Assembly: GCA_047636495.1 (NCBI GenBank)
Contig: JBLILH010000021.1
Coordinates: 1 to 51,966 of the forward strand
Direction: 5' to 3'
DNA: 51,966 bases
Origin: Endobugula sp047636495
Lineage (GTDB): Bacteria; Pseudomonadota; Gammaproteobacteria; Pseudomonadales; Cellvibrionaceae
This document shows positions 16,858 through 26,913 of the stretch, piece by piece. A program made the translations under genes and the position numbers. Under the pieces are notes generated by a model. The model was not told where the DNA came from. It did no database searches and worked only from the letters and a program-made list of their open reading frames with translations. Numbering within the stretch: position 1 is the stretch's first letter; every line of letters starts with the position of its first letter.

Positions 16858-19800
16858 CTAAGGATAGCGATAATAACGCTGCCCATCAATTAACGTTAAT
16901 GGCTTATTAACTGCTTGGTTGTTTGCCACAAACCACATGAGTCGCTGACGACTAGGCATCCCCTCTGCTGTTTCGCTCCCAGGATAAAAAACCTCTTGAT
17001 AGTACGCACGTAATTGTTGCGGGCTGATGTCATTAATATGCTTAACAAGTTGCTGACGATAGTCGAAGTTCTCATTCGATTTAAGGATATCCTGCCAATA
17101 GTGACCCGCCTTAGTCGATAGCGTTTGGGGCGTGGCCAATAACTTGGTCGCTACCGAGCGCTTAAATGCGGATAAATCATCAGGAATTAGCGCCTCTGAC
17201 TGCTGAAGAAACTGTACCACAGCGTCTTTAATATCACCGCTAGAGACACTAGGTGACTGCACGACAAAGAAAGAACCCGGGACGTCTTTGATTGTCATGC
17301 TCGTTAAAAACACAATATAACCAAGCTGCTGCTCTGTGCGGAGTTGAGAATAAAAAGCAGACTCTAATACCTGCCGCATTAATACCATTTTAGCTTGGCT
17401 TTCTTCGCTATCATCAGGGCCTTGCACATACAAACCGACGGCGGTGTCATTGTGCTCCACCGGTAAACTCACTTCAGGAACCCTTACTGCTGATGATGCC
17501 GCCTGCCCTACTATTTCTTGCTTATGCAAGGGTAACTGAACGACCGTGGCTTCGGCTAAGGACAAACTGCCTTGCTGAAGCCATCCCGCTAGCGTGGACT
17601 GAAATAATGCCGCGGCTTGCTTATCGACATTCCCGTAGACCAAGGCGTTAATGTTTGCACCCTGCAACCAAGTAGATGCAAACACCTGGAGCTCTCGCAT
17701 GCTAATGGTACCTAGCTCGCGTCCAATACGCTCATCAGAATAATAGGGAGAAAATAAGGACACCGGTAACTGACTAAACAACTGTTTGTAAGGTGTTTGC
17801 TTTTGCGCGTTTTTTAAGCCTCTCAACAACTCGATTTTAAGTCGGTCAAAACGATCCTCTACTATGAGTGGTCGTTGTATCTGCTCGGTCAGCATCGATA
17901 ATAACAAGGGCATTTTGTCGTTGTAGCCGCGCAAACCAAGATCAAAACCCCGGCTATTAGCCGATAAAGAATATGATAAACCGGCCAGTGATGCAGGATA
18001 ACTATTTTCATTCAAACGGTCGTTAACCAACATTACTAGCAGTTGGTTTAGCGCTGAATGGCGCGCAGACGACGCGGCTAATGGCGATTGCACACGAACA
18101 AAAACATTTGCTTTGGGCACCTTAAAGGAGACATCTTGCTGAACCCACAACGCCAAGTCGGATGAGGTATCGAGCGTGATTTTTTGAGGGATCTGCTGCG
18201 CCAATGATGGTGAGGATTGCGCAGCGGTATTGGCAGAATAATCGGTCAATAAATCAATGTTCGCGGGGATAAAAATATTCTTTTGTGGGAGCGAGTAATC
18301 TTTCGTTAAACTACTGACTAAAGGCGCAGGGCTTTTATTCAGTGATTTGACGGTATAAGGTACGTGGTATTTTTCAGTAATACTGTCGGTGTTCACATCG
18401 GGAAACAGGGTGCTAACAAATAAATTGCTCGGTGTCATTTTAGCCAATAAGCCACGAATCAATGCTTCATCAAAACGCGCATAACGATAGCTTGCACTAA
18501 TAATGTCGGCCACAGGATAATCATGCAAATTATCGGCAAGGTGACTGACGGTATTGATTGCCCGGCCTTTTTCGCGAAATTGAAAAGCAATCTCAGACAA
18601 CTGCTGCTTTTCTTGATAACGCCATGCGTTCACGCCTTCGGCTTGAATTTTTTTGAGAGCGTAAAATATTAGACCACGAATGTCTTCCCGATGCTTAACA
18701 CCTTCTTGCGTCAAGCTAATGCTGACATTGAACGTAGCATTACCTGCACCCGCATCGCCGCCACCCGCAGAAAGCGCTTCTGCCCAGCCCTTGACTTTAA
18801 GCAACGATAACACACTCCCTTTGCCTTCGTGCCCCAACAAAGAACCGATATAACTCAACGGTTTTTCACGGTAGTGCACCTTGACGGAAGGCAATGGAAA
18901 CACCATCGACATTTGACGCGTTTCTTTTACAGGTTGACTCATTACCTCGAATGGCAAACGCGTAACATCAAATAACGGCACGATACGTTCGCTAGTATCG
19001 ACATCACGTAATGGTATAGCCGAAAAACGTGCCGTCACTATTGCCTGTAGATCTGCAATAGACTCTTTACCGAGCACCACTAATGCCATTTGACTAGAAG
19101 AATAATGCGTCTGATAAAATTCAATCAGATCGTCTCGTACTTTATCTTCAGTGCCATTACCTTCGGTTCGGTTGGCTAACGTCTCCAAGCTACCCACACT
19201 AAATTTAGCATAGGGGTGCCGAGGATTAATTTGTTGTCGATAGACATCATAACCCCGACGAGCATCGTCTTTAATTTTTGCTTGGTATTCAGAATGCACA
19301 GCGTTGCGCTCACGATCGACATATTTCTCATCGAACAATGGTGCAATAAAAAACTGGGCAAAACGATCCAGCGCAGGTTCAAGCTGATCTGCATCAATAT
19401 CAAAAAAGTAATTAGTATGTTCGGCGCTAGTATAGGCATTGTGACTGCCCGCATTATTATCAATAAACGCTTGATATGCAGACGCCTCAGGATATTTTTC
19501 GGTGCCTAAAAACAACATATGTTCAAGGAAGTGGGCAAGACCTTCTCGGTCTTTGGGGTCATCGGAACTCCCCACATGAACATCTAACGCCGCTGCGGCC
19601 TTATCGGCTTGTGGGTCTGAGATGAGCAACACACGTAATTGATTTTGTAATACTAGATATTGATACGATCTGTCGTCTACCTGCCCTTTATCGATATCGA
19701 TGTTGATTAACTGACCCGTTTGGGTGAGTTCACTTGAGGGTAAAAGTGGCTGGTGTATATCGGCCAACACCGCAAACGGGGCGGCCGTAAATAGAACAAA

Positions 19801-19890
19801 TAATAACGCCGCTGCTGTTAGCGGTGCTAGTTTTATTATTGACGTACGGGGAAGGCATACATTGAGAGGAAGCAAAGAACATATGGGCAT
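16858..19890 (-). CDS. ptrA: Protease III / pitrilysin, periplasmic M16 zinc protease
   Basis: A 1,010-aa M16A protease. The N-terminal signal region has a hydrophobic core (LTAAALLFVLFTAAPFAVLA). The inverted zinc motif HxxEH is HFLEH (His120, Glu123, His124), and the third ligand is probably Glu201 in HSEYQAK, 81 residues on, as in pitrilysin. The C-terminal half holds the inactive paired M16 domains, including EQQLGYIVF. It degrades small polypeptides in the periplasm. The length fits the family (about 960) plus a longer N-terminus. It is a single-gene unit; the neighbouring perM has its own strong terminator. Confidence 0.92.
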   Translation of the reverse strand: MPICSLLPLNVCLPRTSIIKLAPLTAAALLFVLFTAAPFAVLADIHQPLLPSSELTQTGQLINIDIDKGQVDDRSYQYLVLQNQLRVLLISDPQADKAAAALDVHVGSSDDPKDREGLAHFLEHMLFLGTEKYPEASAYQAFIDNNAGSHNAYTSAEHTNYFFDIDADQLEPALDRFAQFFIAPLFDEKYVDRERNAVHSEYQAKIKDDARRGYDVYRQQINPRHPYAKFSVGSLETLANRTEGNGTEDKVRDDLIEFYQTHYSSSQMALVVLGKESIADLQAIVTARFSAIPLRDVDTSERIVPLFDVTRLPFEVMSQPVKETRQMSMVFPLPSVKVHYREKPLSYIGSLLGHEGKGSVLSLLKVKGWAEALSAGGGDAGAGNATFNVSISLTQEGVKHREDIRGLIFYALKKIQAEGVNAWRYQEKQQLSEIAFQFREKGRAINTVSHLADNLHDYPVADIISASYRYARFDEALIRGLLAKMTPSNLFVSTLFPDVNTDSITEKYHVPYTVKSLNKSPAPLVSSLTKDYSLPQKNIFIPANIDLLTDYSANTAAQSSPSLAQQIPQKITLDTSSDLALWVQQDVSFKVPKANVFVRVQSPLAASSARHSALNQLLVMLVNDRLNENSYPASLAGLSYSLSANSRGFDLGLRGYNDKMPLLLSMLTEQIQRPLIVEDRFDRLKIELLRGLKNAQKQTPYKQLFSQLPVSLFSPYYSDERIGRELGTISMRELQVFASTWLQGANINALVYGNVDKQAAALFQSTLAGWLQQGSLSLAEATVVQLPLHKQEIVGQAASSAVRVPEVSLPVEHNDTAVGLYVQGPDDSEESQAKMVLMRQVLESAFYSQLRTEQQLGYIVFLTSMTIKDVPGSFFVVQSPSVSSGDIKDAVVQFLQQSEALIPDDLSAFKRSVATKLLATPQTLSTKAGHYWQDILKSNENFDYRQQLVKHINDISPQQLRAYYQEVFYPGSETAEGMPSRQRLMWFVANNQAVNKPLTLIDGQRYYRYP

Positions 19891-19980
19891 AAAAAAATCA
19901 TCCTGTCATCGAGAGTATATTGTAATACGATAATGTGGGTTTAACCGATCTCTGAGTCGTGTCTCACGGTATCAGTGGCT

Positions 19981-20025
19981 AAAAAAAGCGCGCAAACAAC
20001 TGCGGTACACCGCAGTTGTTTGCGC
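19981..20025 (-). terminator. Strong Rho-independent terminator after perM
   Basis: A 16-bp perfect stem (GCGCAAACAACTGCGG, 19,990-20,005, with its complement at 20,010-20,025), a four-base loop, and a seven-T run on the minus strand (19,981-19,987). It lies about 30 bases after the perM stop. Confidence 0.93.
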
Positions 20026-20053
20026 CATTACTGACTTTATACGTTGTGTGATC

Positions 20054-21163
20054 TTATGCGTTATCTGGTGCGTTATCCGTCAGCTGGCCCGCTGCGCCTG
20101 AAGCGGCGACCACTCGCTGAGGAGAAGGCCAAGCATTAATCACCGCCTTGACTAAAGTGGCTAGAGGAATAGCAAAAAATACGCCCCAAAAGCCCCATAA
20201 ACCGCCAAAAATCAATACCGATAGAATAATTGCCACAGGATGTAACTTAACGGCTTCAGAAAATAGTAGCGGCACGAGCACATTGCCATCTAACCCTTGA
20301 ATAACAAAATAGACAATAGCCAGATATAACAGTTCATATCCCCACCCCCACTGAAAAAAGCCAATCAACAGCACCGGGATAGTCACTAATACCGCGCCCA
20401 CATAGGGGATAACAACCGACAGGCCGACAGCTAAGGCCAGCAATATCGGATAATTCATTCCTAGGATGCTGAAGCTGACATAAGAGGCAATACCCACCAC
20501 TAGTATTTCTATGACTTTACCGCGTACATAGTTGGCGATCTGCTGATTCATTTCGGCAAATATCTTGTTCATTACCGGCCGCTCGCTAGGCAGTAACGAA
20601 CCCACCCAAACGATCATAGAGCGACTATCTTTCAAAAAGAAAAACACTAACAGCGGAACCAGTACCATGTATAGCAGCCCCGTTAATAATACGGGCAGAT
20701 TTGCCACCGAAAAAGACACCACTAGCTGCCCAAACGAAGCCAAGCGAAGACTCGCGTGCCGAATAAGCTGGTCAACCTGGGCTTCGGTAATAAAGGTAGG
20801 ATAGGTGTCCGGTAAATGCAGCAATAGATCACGACCTTGTGTCACCATACGTGGTAGCTCTCTCGATAAGCTAATCGCTTGCTCCCACAATGCTGGAATA
20901 ATAAACACCAGTGCTAATACCATTACGCCGACCAATGCTATTAATGCTATCGTTACCGTGGACCAATGGGGCAGACCTCGAGCTCTTAACAAGGTCACCA
21001 TGCCCTGCATAAGAAACGCGATGATAATGGCGGCCAAAACAGGCCCTAAGACATCACCTAGTGTCCAGATAACGACAAATGACAATGTCAGCAATACAAC
21101 AACAAGCACTGCTTCTTCATTATGAAAGTAGCGGTCAATCCATGTGCGAATAATAGGAATCAT
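20054..21163 (-). CDS. perM: PerM / AI-2E transporter-family membrane protein
   Basis: A 369-aa inner-membrane protein of the AI-2E transporter family (UPF0118). It has an N-terminal pair of helices (VLVVVLLTLSFVVIWTLGDV, AAIIIAFLMQG), a central soluble helical part, and the conserved C-terminal half (NYVRGKVIEILVVG, LSVVIPYVGA, GLWGFWGVFFAIPLATL). The transported substrate of PerM proteins is not established. It precedes tusA by 67 bases on the same strand (tusA first), and bepA diverges from tusA. This perM/bepA neighbourhood is also found in other gammaproteobacteria. Confidence 0.88.
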   Translation of the reverse strand: MIPIIRTWIDRYFHNEEAVLVVVLLTLSFVVIWTLGDVLGPVLAAIIIAFLMQGMVTLLRARGLPHWSTVTIALIALVGVMVLALVFIIPALWEQAISLSRELPRMVTQGRDLLLHLPDTYPTFITEAQVDQLIRHASLRLASFGQLVVSFSVANLPVLLTGLLYMVLVPLLVFFFLKDSRSMIVWVGSLLPSERPVMNKIFAEMNQQIANYVRGKVIEILVVGIASYVSFSILGMNYPILLALAVGLSVVIPYVGAVLVTIPVLLIGFFQWGWGYELLYLAIVYFVIQGLDGNVLVPLLFSEAVKLHPVAIILSVLIFGGLWGFWGVFFAIPLATLVKAVINAWPSPQRVVAASGAAGQLTDNAPDNA

Positions 21164-21230
21164 GGCGGCGAAGGTCTCTTTAAGTAGGGGATAATGAATA
21201 AAGAATAAAATGTACCGGTATCAATCATTA

Positions 21231-21473
21231 TTAGGCTTTTTTTATGATGTATCGATAGTGGTCATCATACTCTGTAAATTCAATCATGCGGTGATCCGTT
21301 AATGCAATAAAGGCATGAAAATCGCGTACGGAGCCTGCATCGGTGGCTAGCACCTCAACACATTCATCGGTGCTCACCTGATGCAAGCCTTGTTTTGCTT
21401 TTAATAAGGGTAACGGACAAGACAAGCCTTTTGCATCTATTGTTTTTACAATGAGATTTTTTACATTTATCAT
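21231..21473 (-). CDS. tusA: TusA-family sulfur carrier protein
   Basis: An 80-aa protein with the family motif GLSCPLPLLKAK, whose CPxP cysteine carries persulfide. In E. coli TusA receives sulfur from IscS and passes it to TusBCD for 2-thiouridine of tRNA; other members feed molybdopterin and other routes. The length matches (81 aa). It lies immediately upstream of perM on the same strand and may be cotranscribed with it. YedF-like relatives are an alternative, but length and context favour TusA. Confidence 0.85.
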   Translation of the reverse strand: MINVKNLIVKTIDAKGLSCPLPLLKAKQGLHQVSTDECVEVLATDAGSVRDFHAFIALTDHRMIEFTEYDDHYRYIIKKA

Positions 21474-21703
21474 AAATAAAACAGTCTTGATCTGGTTATT
21501 GGGACTTATCAGCTACACTCGACAGCTATTGTAATGCGCGGGGCCCATTAGCGGCATGCATTACATTAACTAGCGGCGTTCACTTGTTGATAACTGCCAT
21601 GACTGATGGTCATAAAGAATACGTCGGGCCACTACAGGCATTGAGTCTATGGCATTAGGTGACGATAAAACCGCATACACTCACCTCATCACGACAGTGA
21701 TGT

Positions 21704-21894
21704 CTAGGAGGCGGTTGAACTTTACGCTATTCTACTGCGGAAAAGCAGGCGTCAGCCATTTTTCACGGTCAATTTCGTCGCTTAATAGCACCTACTTTTG
21801 GTAAATAGAGCGACTATTCGCCTTAATCGACTGCAAAAACTGACTAGCTCTTGCTTTCCCTCGCTACGAACGGTGAAGTCCGATAAGTTCCTAG
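21704..21894. mobile_element. Diverged copy of the CTAGGAG MITE family, upstream of bepA
   Basis: Shares with the 5,903 element the ends (CTAGGAG...; ...AAGTCCGATAAGTTCCTAG), the block TCTACTGCGG, the central AGAGCGACTATTCGCC and TCGCTACGA before the right end. The rest has diverged. It fills most of the space between tusA and bepA, so it lies in the bepA promoter region. Confidence 0.55.
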
Positions 21895-21922
21895 CATAGC
21901 AAATACCGGATTCCATGGGAGA

Positions 21923-23470
21923 ATGTGCATTAACTTTTTTATACGCTATCTAACCAACGGGCTATTAGCCGGCATGTTGCTCAGCCTGCCATTATCATCC
22001 ACCGCGCTAGAATTAGTCGCGGGGGACAACAATGATAAAACCGCTAGGTCTTCGTCCAATAAGACAATCGGAAGCGGAGCTCGCGACGACGAGCCTATCA
22101 CCAATGCGGGTATCGCGTTACCCAGTATTGGGCGCATTAGCCAATCGGTCACCGACGAAGAGCAACGCATTGGCGCTGCATGGCTGAAACAATATCGCCG
22201 CCAGGTCCCCACATCATCCGACCCTATTGTTATCCACTATCTAGAAACGTTACTCGCAACACTGGCGTCCCATAGCGACATTTATAATGCGTCGCTATCC
22301 TTAGTGATCGCGAAAAACTCTACGCTCAACGCGTTTGCTGTCCCCGGCGGAATCATCGGTATTCATACAGGCTTACTGTATCACGCAAAAACTGAACAAC
22401 AGCTGGCATCGGTCATTAGTCATGAGCTTGCCCACTTAAGTCAGCGACACTATGCTCGTGGTGTGGAGAAACGAAAGGGACAAACAGCAACAGTGATGAC
22501 AGGCTTATTGGCGGGCTTAATTCTAGCGGCCACGACAGAAGGTGACGCCGGTATTGCTGCGATATCGGCAACGCAAGCGTATGCAGCTGGTCAGCAGCTG
22601 CGTTTTAGTCGAAGCTTCGAGCGAGAAGCCGATCGTATTGGGATGACCATTTTAGCCCGCTCGGGGATGAGCCCTCACGCTACGGCTGAAATGTTCGAAG
22701 AAATGGACAAACTCACACGTTTCTCGTCCAAACCACCGGAATTTTTACTGACTCACCCGTTAACGGCTAACCGTCAAGTAGATGCCGTCAACCTAGCGCG
22801 CGCGTATCCCCAAAAAATTGTGCCCGACAATATCAACTATCAACTCGTTAGGGCGCGGGCTATATTAGAAACTGTAGAGTCACCACAGGCAGCCATCCAG
22901 CGCTTTAAAGATGAGCTATCGGGTTTTGATACCCCAGTAGATGGTAATCGATACGGCTTAGCATTAGCCTTACTCGATAACCGTGAGCCGGAGAAAGCCG
23001 GGCAAGCAATTACTGTGTTACTAGAAAAGTATCCAGACAACCTCATTTTAAAAATAACTTACAACCAAATATTAGCGGGTAAAAAAGACTTCGTCACGGC
23101 GACTAACAACTTGCAACAATTGATAAAACAATATCCGGATTACTATCCACTACCGTTTTATTTGAGTCAGTTATATAGACAGCAAAATGATTTTTTAGCC
23201 GCGATTAACGTGCTGGAGTTACTCAGTAAGGCTCGTCCCAAGGACCCATTAATTTGGTATGAGCTGGCCGAAATATCGGGACTAGCGAATAACATCTCGT
23301 TACTGAACAAAGCCCGTGCGGAATATTTTATTTTACATGCTAACTTCGACAACGCAGAGCAGCAACTCAAGGCGCTGGCAGAAAGGGAGTCCGCGAGTGC
23401 TGTATTAAAGCGCTATGCGAAGGAACGTCTTCAAGCGCTAGAGACTATTCGCTCGCGTTCAAAGTTGTGA
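21923..23470 (+). CDS. bepA: BepA-like periplasmic M48 metalloprotease with TPRs
   Basis: A 515-aa protein with a signal peptide (LLAGMLLSLPLSSTALE), an M48 protease domain with HELAH at residues 167-171 and the third zinc ligand in EREADRIG (about Glu235), and C-terminal tetratricopeptide repeats from about residue 310. BepA assists LptD maturation and degrades misassembled outer-membrane proteins. The ATG at 21,923 is the only start that keeps the signal peptide; its GGGAGA is unusually close. The last 40 bases overlap the convergent GGDEF-EAL gene. Confidence 0.92.
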   Translation: MCINFFIRYLTNGLLAGMLLSLPLSSTALELVAGDNNDKTARSSSNKTIGSGARDDEPITNAGIALPSIGRISQSVTDEEQRIGAAWLKQYRRQVPTSSDPIVIHYLETLLATLASHSDIYNASLSLVIAKNSTLNAFAVPGGIIGIHTGLLYHAKTEQQLASVISHELAHLSQRHYARGVEKRKGQTATVMTGLLAGLILAATTEGDAGIAAISATQAYAAGQQLRFSRSFEREADRIGMTILARSGMSPHATAEMFEEMDKLTRFSSKPPEFLLTHPLTANRQVDAVNLARAYPQKIVPDNINYQLVRARAILETVESPQAAIQRFKDELSGFDTPVDGNRYGLALALLDNREPEKAGQAITVLLEKYPDNLILKITYNQILAGKKDFVTATNNLQQLIKQYPDYYPLPFYLSQLYRQQNDFLAAINVLELLSKARPKDPLIWYELAEISGLANNISLLNKARAEYFILHANFDNAEQQLKALAERESASAVLKRYAKERLQALETIRSRSKL

Positions 23471-25644
23471 CACCAGCTTTCGAGTTCTTTTGCTGGCATA
23501 GGTCGGGCTATGTGAAACCCTTGAGCCTGTTCACACCCCATCTCGCCAAGGCGAGCCTGAAGTGCTTGTGTTTCAACGCCTTCGGCCACTACCCGTAAAC
23601 CCAGATTATGGGCCATATTAATCGTCGAGCTAACGATAACTTGGTCATGTTCATTTTCTATCATATTGATAATGAAGCTATAATCAATTTTCAATCGTTT
23701 GACTGGCAAACGTCTTAAATAAGCCAACGATGAATAACCTGTACCGAAATCATCAATGGATAAATCGATACCCATTTCATTTAATTCTTTAAGTACTAAC
23801 AGTGTTTTTTCCATATGCTTCATAATAGTGCTTTCGGTAATTTCTAACTCTAAGCACGACGCAGGCAAATCATAACGTTTCAACATTTCACGAATCGTAT
23901 CACAGAAGTTTTCTTGTACTAAATTACGCGCTGACACGTTGACCGCGACGGATATAACCAAACCCCGTCCACGCCATTCTTTAATTTGGCGCAGACTTTC
24001 ATTTAACACCCAACACGTCATATCGTTAATTAAGTCTGTCATTTCAGCGATAGGCACGAACTCCGCTGGCGAAATAAATCCCATTGTCGGATGCACCCAA
24101 CGCGATAGAGCCTCGACACCTACGATGCGCTGATCATCTAAAGATATTTTAGGTTGGAAGTATAGTGTCAGGCCGCTCTTGCGAATGGCTTTGCCTAACT
24201 CTCTCATTAATGATAAACGCTTAGGCGAGTGTGCATCGCGCTCTGTATCATAAAATGCAACGCCCGACATATCTTCTTTAGCACAGTACATGGCGACATC
24301 GGCATAGCGCAGTAGCGTCGAAAAATCATCTGCCTGGTCGGGATATAGTGCAACACCAATGCTCGCACGAATTTCTAGTTCAGTGTCGTCTACGTAAAAA
24401 TCCTGACGGATACACGATAACAATAATCGTCCGATCTCTTCAACTTCCGCTAGGCTTTTCACCTCCGTCAATATAACCGCAAATTCATCGCCACCCAAAC
24501 GCGCTATTGTAGACGGTGTATCAATTAAAACTGTCTGTAACCGAGGGCCAATTTCTTGAATGATCTTGTCGCCCGCATCATGCCCGAGGGTGTCATTAAC
24601 ATCTTTGAAACTATCGAGGTCTATAATCATCAACGCCAACTTGTCATTTGGGGCGGTAAGATCAATCGCTCGCTCTACTGATTGCTGCAGCAATATTCTG
24701 TTAGGTAAGCCTGTTAGGAGATCGTGGGTATTTTGATATTCTAATTGTGCAATATATTCCCGCCGCTCGGTAATATCGTGGGTCACCCCCCAAATACCAA
24801 TCAAGTGATTATCTTCGATAATCCCCTGCACCGACAGTCTAATGTAGCGTGACTGGCCATTCTCGGATAAAAAAAATGTCTCTTTATTGTCTATATGAAA
24901 AGCATTGTCGACAAACTCTTCAACAGAAAAAAAATTATCTTTTATTGGGATGTCACGGAACAGCAGACCATCAATACTGGCCGAGGCATCAAGCTGGTAT
25001 AATTCATGGAAGACATGATTGTAGTCGCCCATCATCGCTTGACGATTAATGTCGTCCACTAGTTGACGTCGGGTATCGTCTAGAACGCTCATTTTAGGCA
25101 ATTTAATCGGTTGAATAATGTCAACACGCCAAATAGCGTCACGGCTATTTTGAATAAAGGCGCGATAATTCGCTTCGCTTTTGGCTAAACTCAATTGATG
25201 CTGTTTAAGCTCAGTAATATCATCAAGCGTAAACACCACACCGTTGAATCCATGGCTGGCATTTTTAACAGCTATTTTATCGGTTTGAAACCAACGCTCC
25301 TGGCCATTAATAACCACTTTTTCAACAAGTTCGGTAACGGAGTTACCTGTCCGTGCTACGCTTAAAATCTCTTGATGTGTATTAATAGGGTTTTCCCAGT
25401 AATCCAATACTTCAAGCGAAGTTTTACCCGATAGATAGGGGTCATTTAACAAACGTTTAGCCATATCATTAGCTGAGCGTACCCGACCCCACTGGTCAAG
25501 GTACAGCACGGCCGTACGCAATGTATCAAATAAAAAACGGCTGTAAAATTCGTCTGAATTACCCCCTCGCGTGTCAGGAGCGCTCCTTACATCACGCCTG
25601 TTATCAACACTGTAACGCCGCTCGTTGTGCTCCATAATTTTCAT
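23431..25644 (-). CDS. PAS-PAS-GGDEF-EAL c-di-GMP signalling protein
   Basis: A 737-aa cytoplasmic protein: PAS domain 1 (about 31-150), PAS/PAC domain 2 (about 155-300), GGDEF (about 305-470, motif GGDEF intact at 384-388, no I-site RxxD), and EAL (about 480-730, motif EAL at 511-513, DDFGTGYSS loop present). Both catalytic sets look intact, so it could make and break c-di-GMP; in many such proteins GGDEF serves as a GTP-sensing regulator of EAL. It has no membrane segment. Its 3' end overlaps bepA tail to tail. The start has AGGA five bases upstream; an ATG three codons later is possible. Confidence 0.93.
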   Translation of the reverse strand: MKIMEHNERRYSVDNRRDVRSAPDTRGGNSDEFYSRFLFDTLRTAVLYLDQWGRVRSANDMAKRLLNDPYLSGKTSLEVLDYWENPINTHQEILSVARTGNSVTELVEKVVINGQERWFQTDKIAVKNASHGFNGVVFTLDDITELKQHQLSLAKSEANYRAFIQNSRDAIWRVDIIQPIKLPKMSVLDDTRRQLVDDINRQAMMGDYNHVFHELYQLDASASIDGLLFRDIPIKDNFFSVEEFVDNAFHIDNKETFFLSENGQSRYIRLSVQGIIEDNHLIGIWGVTHDITERREYIAQLEYQNTHDLLTGLPNRILLQQSVERAIDLTAPNDKLALMIIDLDSFKDVNDTLGHDAGDKIIQEIGPRLQTVLIDTPSTIARLGGDEFAVILTEVKSLAEVEEIGRLLLSCIRQDFYVDDTELEIRASIGVALYPDQADDFSTLLRYADVAMYCAKEDMSGVAFYDTERDAHSPKRLSLMRELGKAIRKSGLTLYFQPKISLDDQRIVGVEALSRWVHPTMGFISPAEFVPIAEMTDLINDMTCWVLNESLRQIKEWRGRGLVISVAVNVSARNLVQENFCDTIREMLKRYDLPASCLELEITESTIMKHMEKTLLVLKELNEMGIDLSIDDFGTGYSSLAYLRRLPVKRLKIDYSFIINMIENEHDQVIVSSTINMAHNLGLRVVAEGVETQALQARLGEMGCEQAQGFHIARPMPAKELESWCHNFERERIVSSA

Positions 25645-25749
25645 CCCGTTCCTATATTAATAGTGTTGAATGCATACTATTTAATCGGTTCATCTGAAAT
25701 TAATGATAGTCAAGCGATGGGGAATGTACAAACAAAAAAACGAAAAAAA

Positions 25750-25980
25750 TCAATAATGCGGGGGGAGTTCAGGCGCGGATTGATCGGGATGCGCAACACT
25801 GTCACTTACTTCATTAAGACGTGCTTCCCACCTAGCGAGTTGAACCACTAAAGAGCGTATGATCTTGTCCTGATCTGCGATAGTTTGGTCCAACTGCTGG
25901 AGTGTATCTTCTTGATAAGACAATCGCGTTTGCAAATCATCAATATCATTTTGGAACTGTTCAATGTGGTTATTAGTCAT
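25750..25980 (-). CDS. slyX: SlyX family protein
   Basis: A 76-aa coiled-coil protein with regular heptads (LQTRLSYQEDTLQQLDQTIA) and the conserved C-terminal ending ELPPHY of SlyX. Its molecular role is unknown. It lies 33 bases after the ion channel gene on the same strand, so the two are probably cotranscribed. Confidence 0.93.
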   Translation of the reverse strand: MTNNHIEQFQNDIDDLQTRLSYQEDTLQQLDQTIADQDKIIRSLVVQLARWEARLNEVSDSVAHPDQSAPELPPHY

Positions 25981-26013
25981 TCATATTACCTTTAAAAAAT
26001 GGGGTTCACTGGT

Positions 26014-26913
26014 TTAAGCAGAATACTTAGCTGTTTCTGGTAGCTCTGCACCACATTTTCGGCAGAAATCAGCATCCATCTCATGACCGGGTGAGTTGCA
26101 GTTTTGACATATTTTTTGTGTGCGCTGACGCTGCATTTCTTGCGCTATTTCGGCAGTAAAAATGCCCGTTGGCACGGCAATAATAGAATAGCCCGTTAGC
26201 ATCACTAAAGTAGCAATTACCTGCCCCAGCACTGTGTGCGGGGTGATATCGCCATAACCTACTGTCGTAATGGTCACAATGGTCCAATAAATACTGCGCG
26301 GGATACTGGTAAAGCCGTTATTGGCCCCCTCGACTACAAACATTAACGAACCAAAGATCACCGCCAATATAAGCACAAAAGAAAAGAACACGAATATTTT
26401 ACGCCGAGATGACAATAACGCACGGGCAAGTAAGCTCGCCTCGCTAATATAGCGCATCAGTTTCAGTACGCGGAAAACACGAAAAACACGCACTAGCCGG
26501 ACAATGAATAAGTAGGCAATATCTGCATAAAACAACCCTAGATAGACGGGTAGAATAGAGAGCAAATCGACAATACCGTAAAAGCTACGAACATAACCCA
26601 GAGGTTTGGGCGAGACATAAATACGCATGGCATATTCGATGGTAAAAGCAATCGTCAGCGTCCACTCCAAGATATCCAGATAAGAGCCATAGGACACAGC
26701 AAACAAGCTTACAGAGTCAAGAATGACAATCGCTACACTCAGTAAAATGGTGTATATCAGCACCAAGTCAAATAACTTACCCGCAGGGGTATCAGTACCA
26801 AATATAATGGTATATACCCGCTGCTGAAATGCATTGTTTTCCTCTGCTTGTGGTTCGCTCTTTGCTGCTGAGGGATGGCTCGATGTTGTTTTTTTATGTG
26901 TAGACAAAACCAC
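26014..26913 (-). CDS. Voltage-gated K+ channel-like protein with C-terminal zinc ribbon
   Basis: A 299-aa six-helix channel. S4 is arginine-rich (RLVRVFRVFRVLKLMR, 139-154), and the K+ selectivity filter is TTVGYGD (216-222) followed by the inner helix. The protein is short of KvAP-type tails and instead ends in CQNC...CRKCG (Cys 269, 272, 284, 287), a small zinc ribbon. The start is GTG with GGAGAT just upstream. Family members are inner-membrane K+ channels; the ribbon suggests regulation by metal or redox state (inference). It is upstream of slyX. Confidence 0.9.
   Translation of the reverse strand: MVLSTHKKTTSSHPSAAKSEPQAEENNAFQQRVYTIIFGTDTPAGKLFDLVLIYTILLSVAIVILDSVSLFAVSYGSYLDILEWTLTIAFTIEYAMRIYVSPKPLGYVRSFYGIVDLLSILPVYLGLFYADIAYLFIVRLVRVFRVFRVLKLMRYISEASLLARALLSSRRKIFVFFSFVLILAVIFGSLMFVVEGANNGFTSIPRSIYWTIVTITTVGYGDITPHTVLGQVIATLVMLTGYSIIAVPTGIFTAEIAQEMQRQRTQKICQNCNSPGHEMDADFCRKCGAELPETAKYSA

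Noticed and set aside
16722..16910. 62-codon plus-strand frame upstream of aceE
   Set aside because: Overlaps the 3' end of the protease III gene on the other strand and has no coding signature.
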